Source: Clostridia bacterium (GTDB lineage: Bacteria > Bacillota > Clostridia > Oscillospirales > CAG-272). Taken from it: DNA of 55,980 nucleotides. Both the position numbers and the translations under genes were made by a program. Position 1 is the first letter of the stretch; every line of letters begins with the position of its first letter. The notes below the pieces were generated by a model, which had not been told where the DNA came from, did no database searches, and was given only the letters and a program-made list of their open reading frames with translations. Below, piece after piece: positions 18,256-26,323 of the stretch. The stretch is taken from assembly GCA_017441005.1 (NCBI GenBank), contig JAFSAM010000006.1, positions 1 through 55,980 of the forward strand, given 5' to 3'.

Positions 18256-18867
18256 ATGGAAATAGTATTGGCTTCAAGAAACAAAAAAAAGATAGCCGAG
18301 CTTCAGGCAATGATGTCCGATATCAGCGGCATAAACGTTAAGATACTTTCCCTCGATGACGTCGGAATATTCGATGACATCGAAGAAAACGGCAACACAT
18401 TTGAAGAAAACGCACATATCAAGGCATCGGCAGGTGCAGCAAAGGGATATATAACCATCGCCGACGATTCGGGCCTTTGCGTCGATGCATTAAACGGTGC
18501 CCCCGGCGTTCTTTCCGCAAGGTTTTCCGGCGGAAACGATGAGGATAACAATGCACTCCTTATCGAAAAACTGAAAGGTCTGCCCCAAGATAAAAGGACC
18601 GCCCGCTTTGTCACAAACGTTGTCTGCATCTTTCCTGAGCAAAACTATGAAATCAGAACCGAGGGAAAAGCCGAAGGATATATAACCGAGACTCCAATGG
18701 GGACTAACGGCTTCGGATATGACCCGTATTTCTTCTATCCGCCGCTCAGCAAAACGTTTGCGATGCTTACGGCTGAAGAAAAAAATGCCGTCAGTCACAG
18801 AGGAAAGGCAATGAAACAGTTTGTCGAAAAACTCGAAATTGCGGCAAAAGAATTAAATCTACAGTAA
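18256..18867 (+). CDS. rdgB: XTP/dITP (non-canonical purine NTP) pyrophosphatase
   Basis: 203 residues of the HAM1/RdgB family, which hydrolyses dITP and XTP to monophosphates and so keeps deaminated purines out of DNA. Visible signatures: ASRNKKKIAEL at the N-terminus (substrate phosphate contact), DDSGLCVDALNGAPGV with the catalytic aspartates, GTNGFGYDPYFFYP and SHRGKAMKQF near the C-terminus. GAGG precedes the ATG. It sits 30 bases after ftsY and 16 before yhbY, clearly within one transcript. Confidence 0.95.
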   Translation: MEIVLASRNKKKIAELQAMMSDISGINVKILSLDDVGIFDDIEENGNTFEENAHIKASAGAAKGYITIADDSGLCVDALNGAPGVLSARFSGGNDEDNNALLIEKLKGLPQDKRTARFVTNVVCIFPEQNYEIRTEGKAEGYITETPMGTNGFGYDPYFFYPPLSKTFAMLTAEEKNAVSHRGKAMKQFVEKLEIAAKELNLQ

Positions 18868-18883
18868 AAAGGACAAAAACACA

Positions 18884-19174
18884 ATGCTTACATCAAAACA
18901 AAGAGCATATCTCCGCTCGCTTGCAGTTCATACAGACACCATTTTCCAGATCGGCAAGGGCGGAATAAACGACAATATGCTCGAACAGATATCAAATGCA
19001 CTCGAGGCAAGAGAGCTTATCAAGCTTCGTGTTCTTGATAACTCGGGCTACACCTCAAGAGAGGCGGCAGAAGAGATCGCCCCCTTGGTTGAAGCCGAGG
19101 TCGTACAGACGGTGGGCACTCGCTTCGTGCTCTACCGCGAATCCAAAAAGAATAAAAAGATCGAGCTTGTATGA
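18884..19174 (+). CDS. yhbY: YhbY/CRM-domain RNA-binding protein
   Basis: 96 residues forming a single CRS1-YhbY (CRM) domain, linked to 50S assembly. The start MLTSKQRAYLRSLAVH, the QIGKGGINDNMLEQI loop (family GxxG) and the closing VQTVGTRFVLYRESKK all match. Ribosome site AAAAGGA. Its stop overlaps the nadD start as ATGA, so nadD is translationally coupled. yhbY-nadD-yqeK-rsfS is a conserved Bacillota group joining ribosome biogenesis and NAD synthesis. Confidence 0.93.
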   Translation: MLTSKQRAYLRSLAVHTDTIFQIGKGGINDNMLEQISNALEARELIKLRVLDNSGYTSREAAEEIAPLVEAEVVQTVGTRFVLYRESKKNKKIELV

Positions 19175-19809
19175 CTATGAGTGATATAAAAATCGGTATC
19201 TACGGCGGCACGTTCGACCCCGTACATCTGGGGCATATAAGATCGGTATATGCATTTTTGACCGCCTGCGACCTTGACAGACTTTTTATAATGCCTAACT
19301 ATCTCCCGCCGCACAAATCACTCTGCCCCGGCGACGATCCTATGATGAGACTGCAAATGCTCAAGATTGCATTCGGTCCGCTCCCATTCTACAATGATAA
19401 GGTGATCGTGTCCGACTTCGAGATCAGAAACCGCGAAGTAAGCTATACCTACAAAACTCTGGAGCATTTTAAGTGGATCTCGAACGATATAACCCTGCTG
19501 TGCGGAACAGACAATTTTCTGAACCTTGAATATTGGAGAAATGCCGAGCGTATATTTGAACTCGCGAAGATCGCCCACATAGTAAGACCCGGAACGTACG
19601 ACGAGTCGGATGAGATACTGCAAATGAAGGACCGATACAGAGACAAATACGGTGCGACCATAATCGACGTGCCTATGGCTCCGATCGAGCTTTCCTCCAC
19701 AGAGATCAGAGAGAAGATCAAGCGCGGCGAAAACACGTCATACCTTATGCCCCAAAGCGTAAGAGATTTCATAGATCAATACGATCTGTACGGAGAACAC
19801 AATGCATAA
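19171..19809 (+). CDS. nadD: Nicotinate-nucleotide adenylyltransferase
   Basis: 212 residues. NadD adenylates nicotinate mononucleotide to deamido-NAD, the penultimate step of NAD synthesis. The nucleotidyltransferase signature GGTFDPVHLGH (about 11-21) and the ISSTEIRE-like motif LSSTEIREKIKRG near the C-terminus are both present. The ATG overlaps the yhbY stop by 4 bases; an internal ATG at 19177 is an alternative start with only two residues lost. It overlaps the yqeK start by 8 bases. Confidence 0.95.
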   Translation: MTMSDIKIGIYGGTFDPVHLGHIRSVYAFLTACDLDRLFIMPNYLPPHKSLCPGDDPMMRLQMLKIAFGPLPFYNDKVIVSDFEIRNREVSYTYKTLEHFKWISNDITLLCGTDNFLNLEYWRNAERIFELAKIAHIVRPGTYDESDEILQMKDRYRDKYGATIIDVPMAPIELSSTEIREKIKRGENTSYLMPQSVRDFIDQYDLYGEHNA

Positions 19810-20389
19810 ACTAAAAGAAAGCATCAGCAAGAGAATGTCGGAATACCGATACCTCCACACGCTTTCCGTTGCCCGGGAATGCGAAAGGTTGGCTGAAATC
19901 TTCGGGATTGACGGTAAACTGCTTATTACAAGTGCATACCTGCACGATATAACTAAGGAAATGACAGTAGACGAGCAGACCGAGCTTTGCCGTTCTATGG
20001 GAGAGAAGCTTGACGAATATGCCATACTATCCCCTAAAACGTTGCATTCATATTCAGCCCCCGCTTTGATCAAGAGAGACTACCCCGAATTTGCCGATCC
20101 TGAAGTTTTATCGACAGTACGCTGTCACACGACCGGCAAGGAGAATATGACACTCCCCGAAAAGCTGCTCTACCTTGCCGATTACATAGAGCCCACACGA
20201 AGATTCGAAGAATGCAAAAAATTACGCGAATTTTTTTATTCGGATCTTTCGGATCCCCGAAAAAGACTTGACAGTACGATTTTTTTATCTCTTAAATACA
20301 CATTATACGATTTATTGGCAAAAGGAGAATTTATCCACCCCGAAACGGTCAAGGCATACAATTCTCTATGTAAAATAGGAGTATTATAA
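19802..20389 (+). CDS. yqeK: YqeK-family HD-domain hydrolase
   Basis: 195 residues. The YqeK family are HD-domain metalloenzymes shown to split diadenosine tetraphosphate symmetrically, an alarmone hydrolase role. The metal ligands are visible: His in YLHTLSVARECERLA, the HD pair in SAYLHDITKE, His in LHSYSAPALI, and Asp in LADYIEPTR. It overlaps nadD by 8 bases and its stop directly abuts the ATG of the first LCP gene, so three genes are tightly coupled. Confidence 0.92.
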   Translation: MHKLKESISKRMSEYRYLHTLSVARECERLAEIFGIDGKLLITSAYLHDITKEMTVDEQTELCRSMGEKLDEYAILSPKTLHSYSAPALIKRDYPEFADPEVLSTVRCHTTGKENMTLPEKLLYLADYIEPTRRFEECKKLREFFYSDLSDPRKRLDSTIFLSLKYTLYDLLAKGEFIHPETVKAYNSLCKIGVL

Positions 20390-21643
20390 ATGAACAACGG
20401 CACCACAGAAACCGAGATGACAAATACAAAGTTCAAAAAACGAAAGCCGCACAAAAACAAAAAAACGGTAAAAAAAGTTATACTGATCACCCTCGCTGTG
20501 ATATTAACTATAATACTGTTGGTGGTAGGTTTTTTTGCATACCTGTATTTCTTCCACGAGCCCGATAACGGTGCAAACTCCCCTCCTCCGTTTTCTACCG
20601 AAGGGATAAACGATACACCACCGTCTGAAACAGTCCCCGTGGATAAGCCTGTCGAAAGCGGCACAGTTGAAACCACGCCCCCCGAAACACTTCCGGAGGA
20701 ACCCGATTCGCCTTCAAGATCAAAACAGAAAATTTTTAACTTCTTATTTGTCGGCCAGGACAGAATAGCACTAAACACCGATGTTATAATGCTTATAAGC
20801 TTCAATACTACTACAAACAATGTAAACGTACTTCAAATTCCGCGAGACACGTATATTGAGGCGGACAATTATTACGGAAAGATCAACGGTCTCTTTGCGC
20901 ACTACTACCTGAATAACGGTAACAATATCACAAAAGCGCTCCGTATGTTCGCCGACAAACTTGAACAGACACTGTGCATCAAGATACACAATGTAGGTCA
21001 CATAAACCTCGACGGAGTTGTAGCGATGGTTGATGCTATAGGCGGTGTTGACGTAAATGTTCCGTCGCCGATATACTATGCAGACAAGAACCACGTGCGC
21101 AAAGTGCTTCCCGCCGGAAAACAGCACCTTGACGGCGAAAAGGCAGAAATTTTTATCAGACACCGTGCGACCTACCTCCAGGCTGATATAGGCAGGATAG
21201 ATGCGCAAAAAATATTTGTAAGTGCATTTATTCAAAAGCTTAAGGCGAAATTCGGACTGAGCACAATAGCCAGTTTTGTGGATATTGCGTTTGATTACGT
21301 TACTACAGACGTCTCATTGGCAGATTCTGTATTTTATGCAAAACAACTGCTCAATGTCAATATGAACAACATAAAAATGATGTCGATGGTAGGCAGAGGT
21401 GCCTCTGTAAACGGCCTTTCGTGTTGGATCATGGTACGCAAAAACATGCGCGAAATGATCGATCAGTATTTCAACATCTATGACTTTGAGATCACAGATA
21501 CTATTTTTGACCGCGATAAAGCATTTTCCAGTCAGTACTATCCATATATAAACGATATTTACAATTTACAGGACGTCACGGCAAATGACCCGTACAATGC
21601 CGAAGATATTAACGACGGCACTATCAACATACCACACGTATAA
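20390..21643 (+). CDS. LytR-CpsA-Psr (LCP) family protein, copy 1
   Basis: 417 residues. LCP proteins attach teichoic acids or capsular glycans to peptidoglycan outside the membrane. A Lys-rich cytoplasmic tail precedes one membrane helix (about 30-53), then a Pro/Glu/Thr linker beginning EPDNG and FSTEG, then the LCP domain: LNTDVIMLISFN, LQIPRDTYIE (key Arg), GVVAMVDAIGGVDVNVP, LDGEKAEIFIRHRATY and ADIGRIDAQK (conserved Arg and Asp set). It starts at the base after the yqeK stop. A second, related LCP gene follows after 75 bases. Placement between yqeK and rsfS is usual for one LCP gene in Bacillota. Confidence 0.92.
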   Translation: MNNGTTETEMTNTKFKKRKPHKNKKTVKKVILITLAVILTIILLVVGFFAYLYFFHEPDNGANSPPPFSTEGINDTPPSETVPVDKPVESGTVETTPPETLPEEPDSPSRSKQKIFNFLFVGQDRIALNTDVIMLISFNTTTNNVNVLQIPRDTYIEADNYYGKINGLFAHYYLNNGNNITKALRMFADKLEQTLCIKIHNVGHINLDGVVAMVDAIGGVDVNVPSPIYYADKNHVRKVLPAGKQHLDGEKAEIFIRHRATYLQADIGRIDAQKIFVSAFIQKLKAKFGLSTIASFVDIAFDYVTTDVSLADSVFYAKQLLNVNMNNIKMMSMVGRGASVNGLSCWIMVRKNMREMIDQYFNIYDFEITDTIFDRDKAFSSQYYPYINDIYNLQDVTANDPYNAEDINDGTINIPHV

Positions 21644-21718
21644 CCAAATGGGAAATAATCAATAACATATTTTTCAGCTTAGGTTAACCGTCTCCCTCAA
21701 AATCGATTGGAGCGCAAA

Positions 21719-22996
21719 ATGGGAAATAAAAATAAAAAGAACACAACAAAAAAAGAAACAGTAAACACTGTCAAAACACAAGCCGTTGGTGAAAAAAAGC
21801 CCAAAAAAACAATGTCTGCAACAAAAAAAGTGCTTTTGGGTATTCTCATAGTATTCTTGGTCTTGCTTTTGATATTTGCGGCGGTCGCCACATACCTCTT
21901 GGCTTTTTACGAGCCCGACAACGGCAACGATAAACCCGTATTCAGCACCGAAGGCTTGACTCAGGAAACAGAAGCCGATCCGCCGAAAGAATCGGAAAGT
22001 GTAAAAGAAGAAGAAACGGTCGAAGTGCCGTCAGAAGAGGACAAAGATGCTATGTTCAATTTCCTCATTCTCGGAAAAGATAAGGTAGCATTAAACACAG
22101 ACGTAATCATGATACTGAACTTCAACACCAGAAGTAAAAAGCTGTCGGTATTGCAAATCCCGCGAGACACCTACGTTTGTATTAACCACTACGGCTACAA
22201 GTTGAATTCTGTTTACGGACATTATTACAATGAGGGTGTCGCAAACAATAAGAGCGATCCCGAGGATTACGGGCTCAACAAGTTAAAAGAGCTGCTCGAG
22301 CAGAATTTTTGTCTGAAGATCCACAACTACGTTTTGGTTAACCTTGAAGGATTCAGAAATATTGTAGATATCTTAGGCGGCGTTGAAGTAGATATCCCCG
22401 CCGATATGTACTATCTTGACAAAAACCAGGGACTTGAGATCAACCTAAAAAAAGGCCTTCAGGTGCTTGACGGCAAAAAAGCAGAAATGTTTGTAAGATA
22501 CAGAATGGGCTACGTTCAAGCTGACCTCGGCAGAATGGATGCACAAAAGATATTTATGAGTGCATTACTCAAGACAGTAAAAGAAAAAACCAATCTGACC
22601 ACAATTGTAAAAATTGCAAACGAGGTTTTTGACAACATAAAAACCGACGTATCGATAGCAGATATGGTTTATTTTGCAAAAAAACTGCTTTCGATAGATG
22701 CAAACAATATGGTGTTTATGAGCATCAGCGGATATTCTCCCACTCCCCCCGAGGGTTACGTATGGTACTACGTAATAAACCGCGAGGGCACAAGGCGTAT
22801 CATCAATCAATACTTCAATATCTACGAGTTTGAAATAGCCGACTCCATTTTTGACCCACAGAGAATGTTCTCGGGTGAACCATACGCAACGTATTTGACC
22901 TCCTACTATTATACAGATCCCTCGTACGTAATTGGCGGTGACTCACATTCGGCAGAAGATATAAATCAAGGCGGAATAACTATACCGCGAGTATAA
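21719..22996 (+). CDS. LytR-CpsA-Psr (LCP) family protein, copy 2
   Basis: 425 residues, paralogous to copy 1 throughout: Lys-rich tail, membrane helix (about 42-66), linker with EPDNGN and FSTEGL, and an LCP domain with LNTDVIMILNFN, LQIPRDTYVC, ILGGVEVDIPADMYYLD, LDGKKAEMFVRYRMGY and ADLGRMDAQK. Both copies end almost identically (AEDIN..., then ITIP/INIP and V). ATG at 21719 follows GGAG (21709-21712) with a 6-base gap; the upstream in-frame TTG at 21707 is inside that site. The linker is more acidic than in copy 1. A tandem duplication with later divergence is the simplest reading. Confidence 0.92.
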   Translation: MGNKNKKNTTKKETVNTVKTQAVGEKKPKKTMSATKKVLLGILIVFLVLLLIFAAVATYLLAFYEPDNGNDKPVFSTEGLTQETEADPPKESESVKEEETVEVPSEEDKDAMFNFLILGKDKVALNTDVIMILNFNTRSKKLSVLQIPRDTYVCINHYGYKLNSVYGHYYNEGVANNKSDPEDYGLNKLKELLEQNFCLKIHNYVLVNLEGFRNIVDILGGVEVDIPADMYYLDKNQGLEINLKKGLQVLDGKKAEMFVRYRMGYVQADLGRMDAQKIFMSALLKTVKEKTNLTTIVKIANEVFDNIKTDVSIADMVYFAKKLLSIDANNMVFMSISGYSPTPPEGYVWYYVINREGTRRIINQYFNIYEFEIADSIFDPQRMFSGEPYATYLTSYYYTDPSYVIGGDSHSAEDINQGGITIPRV

Positions 22997-23021
22997 ATCA
23001 AACACAAATGAAAGGACAGTT

Positions 23022-23396
23022 ATGAATACAGAAATCAAAGAAATGACTCCCCGCGAGCTTGCAGAATATATTGTAAAGGCCGTTGATGCCAAAAAAGCAA
23101 AAAACATTAAGCTCCTGCGTATCGATGACAAGACGGTACTTGCAGATTACTTCGTTATCTGCGGCGGCAATTCCAACACCCAGATCAAGGCTATCGCAGG
23201 CGAGGTCGAAGAAAAGCTCAACGAGCTCGGCATAGCTCCCCACCACATCGAGGGCTACAACGAGGGCATCTGGACGGTACTTGACTACAGCTCCGTCATC
23301 GTGCACATCTTCAATCGCGAGGCGAGAGATTTTTACAAGCTCGAAAAATTGTGGAGCGACGCGGAAGATGTTGACATCTCCTCGCTTTTGGTATAA
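23022..23396 (+). CDS. rsfS: Ribosomal silencing factor RsfS
   Basis: 124 residues, full length. RsfS binds L14 on the large subunit and blocks joining when nutrients are short. Family markers: LAEYIVKAVDAKKAKNI, DYFVICGGNSNTQIKAIA (about 45-62), and GYNEGIWTVLDYSSVIVHIF. AAAGGA precedes the ATG. In most Bacillota rsfS follows nadD-yqeK directly or after one LCP gene; here two LCP genes separate them. leuS follows after about 60 bases. Confidence 0.96.
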   Translation: MNTEIKEMTPRELAEYIVKAVDAKKAKNIKLLRIDDKTVLADYFVICGGNSNTQIKAIAGEVEEKLNELGIAPHHIEGYNEGIWTVLDYSSVIVHIFNREARDFYKLEKLWSDAEDVDISSLLV

Positions 23397-23457
23397 ACTA
23401 TAGGATAAAATGCAATTAACATTATAAATAATCTACGAAAGGTCAGTGAAACCGAAA

Positions 23458-25863
23458 ATGAGATATAATTTTTCCGAGACCGAAAAGAAATGGCAAAAGA
23501 GATGGGAAGATGAAAAGATCTTTGTTGCCGACGATTCGGACAAGACAAAAAAGAAATTTTACGGACTGGTAGAATTCCCCTACCCCAGCGGCGCAGGTAT
23601 GCACGTCGGACATATCAAGGCATATTCCGGACTTGAGGTAATCTCAAGAAAGAGAAGAATGGAAGGCTACAATGTGCTCTTCCCCATCGGCTTTGACGCC
23701 TTTGGTCTCCCCACCGAGAACTATGCGATCAAGACGGGTATCCACCCCAGAAAGGTAACAGATGACAACATCGTCAGATTTACCGATCAGCTCAAGAGAG
23801 TAGGCTTCTCATTCGACTGGACAAGAACGATAGATACCACTCAGGAGGACTACTACAAGTGGACACAGTGGATATTCCTGAAGATGTTTGAAAACGGTCT
23901 TGTATTCAGAGATACAGCCTTGGTAAACTACTGCCCTCACTGCAAGGTAGTACTCTCCAACGAGGACAGCCAGGGCGGCAAGTGCGATATCTGTCACACC
24001 GACATCGTACAAAAGTCTAAGGACGTATGGTACCTCCGCATAACCGAATATGCGGACAAGCTGCTTCAGGGTCTCGACACTGTCGACTACCTCCCCAACA
24101 TCAAGATGCAGCAGGTCAACTGGATCGGTAAGTCCACAGGTGCATTTGTAAACTTCAAGATCGCAAACAGAGACGATTCTCTCCGCATCTACACCACCCG
24201 TCCCGACACACTCTTCGGCGTAACCTTTATGGTAATCGCTCCCGAGCATCCCATAATCGAAAAATACAGAGACAGCATCAAAAACATTGCAGACCTCGAC
24301 GCATACAAGGAAGAGTGCGCAAAGAAGACCGAGTTTGAAAGAACTCAGCTCGTGAAAGAAAAGACGGGTGTCAAGATCGACGGTCTTTCCGCCATCAACC
24401 CCATCAACAACAAAGAGATCCCCATCTACATTTCCGACTACGTAATGATGGGCTACGGTACGGGCGCTATTATGGCAGTACCCGCACACGACGAAAGAGA
24501 CTATGACTTCGCAAAGAAGTTCGGAATTGACATAATCGAAGTAATCAAGGGCGGAAACATAGCCGAAGCTGCTTATGCAGGCGACGGCGAGATGGTAAAC
24601 TCCGAATTCTTGAACGGACTTACAAACAAAAAAGACTCCATCGCAAAAGTGCTTGAATACCTTGAAGAAAAGGGCATCGGCGAAAAGGGCGTACAGTACA
24701 AGATGAAGGACTGGGCGTTCAACAGACAGAGATACTGGGGTGAACCCATCCCGATCGTACACTGTCCCGTATGCGGAATGGTTCCCGTCCCCTACGAGGA
24801 ATTGCCCCTCAAACTCCCCGAGGTTTCAAACTTCGAGCCCGGAGAAGGCGGCGAATCGCCTTTGGCAAAGATCGATTCCTTCGTAAACTGCACCTGCCCC
24901 AAGTGCGGTGCTCCCGCAAAGAGAGAGACAGACACCATGCCCCAGTGGGCAGGCTCCTCCTGGTACTTCCTCCGTTACATCGATCCTCACAACGATAAAG
25001 CTTTTGCAGATAAAGAAAAGCTCGATTACTGGATGCCCGTCGACTGGTACAACGGCGGTATGGAGCACGTAACCAGACATATGATCTATTCCAGATTCTG
25101 GCACCAGTTCTTGTATGACATCGGCGCTGTTCCTATGGCTGAGCCCTATGCAAAGAGAACAGCACAGGGTCTTATCCTCGGTCCCGACGGCGACAAGATG
25201 AGTAAATCCAAGGGCAACGTAGTTGACCCCAACAACGTTGTTGACGAATACGGTGCCGACGTACTCAGAGTTTACATTCTGTTTATGGGCGACTATGCAA
25301 GTGCCGCTCCTTGGTCCGAAAACAGCGTTAAGGGTTGTAAGCGATTCCTCGACAGAGTTGCGGGAATGGCTGATATGATCAAGGGCGAGGGCGTAACCCC
25401 TGCACTTGAAAGCGCATTCCATAAGACCATCAAAAAGGTTACAGGCGACATTGAGGAGCTTAAATTTAACACCGCGATCGCGGCAATGATGACACTTACA
25501 AACGAGATCTACGATAACGGCGGTCTCACAAAAGATGAGATGAAGATCTTTGTCAAGCTTCTCTGCCCCTTTGCCCCCCACCTTTCCGAGGAGATCTGGG
25601 AAGCTCTCGGCGAAAAGGGCTTCTGCTCGTTGGCTGAATGGCCCACGTACGACGAGGCAAAGACCGTCGACAGCATGGTCGAAATTGCAGTACAGATAAA
25701 CGGTAAGCTCCGCGGAACCTTGATGATCCCCGCAGAGATCAGCAAGGATGATGCTCTTGCTACCGTAAAGAATGACGAAAAGATCAAGCCTTTCATCGAA
25801 GGCAAAACCGTAATAAAAGAGATATTTGTCCCCAAGAAACTCGTTAATTTGGTAGTTAAATAA
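23458..25863 (+). CDS. leuS: Leucyl-tRNA synthetase
   Basis: 801 residues, class I synthetase charging tRNA-Leu. The HIGH-type motif is PYPSGAGMHVGH near the N-terminus; zinc-type cysteines occur in YCPHCKVVLSNEDSQGGKC; the CP1 editing domain includes TTRPDTLFGVTFM and GTGAIMAVPAHDERDYDFAKKF; the KMSKS motif is GDKMSKSKGNVVDP. ATG at 23458 gives the standard MRYNFSETEKKWQ start, though AAAGG (23438-23442) is 15 bases off; an in-frame GTG at 23446 is only 3 bases from that site, so the start is not settled. Unlike thrS it has no T-box, only 61 bases to rsfS. It ends the 21-kb run. Confidence 0.97.
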   Translation: MRYNFSETEKKWQKRWEDEKIFVADDSDKTKKKFYGLVEFPYPSGAGMHVGHIKAYSGLEVISRKRRMEGYNVLFPIGFDAFGLPTENYAIKTGIHPRKVTDDNIVRFTDQLKRVGFSFDWTRTIDTTQEDYYKWTQWIFLKMFENGLVFRDTALVNYCPHCKVVLSNEDSQGGKCDICHTDIVQKSKDVWYLRITEYADKLLQGLDTVDYLPNIKMQQVNWIGKSTGAFVNFKIANRDDSLRIYTTRPDTLFGVTFMVIAPEHPIIEKYRDSIKNIADLDAYKEECAKKTEFERTQLVKEKTGVKIDGLSAINPINNKEIPIYISDYVMMGYGTGAIMAVPAHDERDYDFAKKFGIDIIEVIKGGNIAEAAYAGDGEMVNSEFLNGLTNKKDSIAKVLEYLEEKGIGEKGVQYKMKDWAFNRQRYWGEPIPIVHCPVCGMVPVPYEELPLKLPEVSNFEPGEGGESPLAKIDSFVNCTCPKCGAPAKRETDTMPQWAGSSWYFLRYIDPHNDKAFADKEKLDYWMPVDWYNGGMEHVTRHMIYSRFWHQFLYDIGAVPMAEPYAKRTAQGLILGPDGDKMSKSKGNVVDPNNVVDEYGADVLRVYILFMGDYASAAPWSENSVKGCKRFLDRVAGMADMIKGEGVTPALESAFHKTIKKVTGDIEELKFNTAIAAMMTLTNEIYDNGGLTKDEMKIFVKLLCPFAPHLSEEIWEALGEKGFCSLAEWPTYDEAKTVDSMVEIAVQINGKLRGTLMIPAEISKDDALATVKNDEKIKPFIEGKTVIKEIFVPKKLVNLVVK

Positions 25864-25904
25864 GCAAAAATTTACTTTTTGTAAAAAAAATGCTTAACAA
25901 AGTA

Positions 25905-25933
25905 TTGACATATCAGATGTAAAAGAGTATAAT
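25905..25933 (+). promoter_or_regulatory. Consensus sigma-A promoter of rpsU
   Basis: TTGACA (25905-25910), 17 bases, TATAAT (25928-25933), a perfect match, about 57 bases before the rpsU start. Confidence 0.9.
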
Positions 25934-25989
25934 GTTCTTTAGGAATGGTGACATTCTCTTTTCCAGAGTATGGAGGGAGGGAAAACAAA

Positions 25990-26166
25990 ATGGCAGAAAT
26001 CAAAGTCAAAGAAAATGAATCTCTTGACAGTGCTCTTCGCAGATTTAAGAGACAGTGTGCAAAGTCCGGCGTTCTTGCTGAACTCCGTAAGAGAGAGCAT
26101 TATGAGAAGCCCAGCGTAAAACGCAAGAAGAAATCCGAAGCAGCTCGTAAGCGCAAGTTCAAGTAA
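25990..26166 (+). CDS. rpsU: 30S ribosomal protein S21
   Basis: 58 residues, basic, full length, with [20 protein letters not shown] at the N-terminus and a Lys/Arg tail. S21 sits near the anti-Shine-Dalgarno end of 16S rRNA and helps initiation. ATG at 25990 follows a long purine site GGAGGGAGGG (25972-25981); an upstream in-frame start at 25945 would put this site inside the gene and is rejected. It is a single-gene unit with its own consensus promoter and strong terminator, unlike the usual pairing with a GatB/YqeY-type gene. Confidence 0.96.
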   Translation: MAEIKVKENESLDSALRRFKRQCAKSGVLAELRKREHYEKPSVKRKKKSEAARKRKFK

Positions 26167-26200
26167 TTCGTCACAAGGATTATTTTCATTTTGAACAGTT

Positions 26201-26234
26201 AAAACCCTTTCAGGCAAGACCTGAAAGGGTTTTT
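26201..26234 (+). terminator. Terminator after rpsU
   Basis: AAAACCCTTTCAGG and CCTGAAAGGGTTTT form a 14-bp stem with a 5-base loop, ending in a T run. Confidence 0.95.
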
Positions 26235-26282
26235 AAATTTGTTATGCAACTATACAAGCATTCTTAGCTTTAAAGAAACATC

Positions 26283-26318
26283 CCCGCCTGATGCAATTGC
26301 AACAGACGGGTGTTTTTT
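26283..26318. terminator. Probable bidirectional terminator hairpin
   Basis: CCCGCCTG (26283-26290) and CAGACGGG (26303-26310) pair with one mismatch around a TGCAATTGCA palindrome. T-rich tracts flank both sides (TTTTTT at 26313-26318; T-rich on the minus strand below 26281). It lies just beyond the stop of the minus-strand lipoprotein gene. Confidence 0.55.
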
Positions 26319-26323
26319 ATATA

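Noticed and set aside
25871-25890. Terminator after leuS
   Set aside because: The only stem is TTTAC/GTAAA with a T loop, too weak to call.
25945-25989. Longer rpsU beginning at 25945
   Set aside because: The strong GGAGGGAGGG site would be inside the gene, and the added residues are not part of S21.
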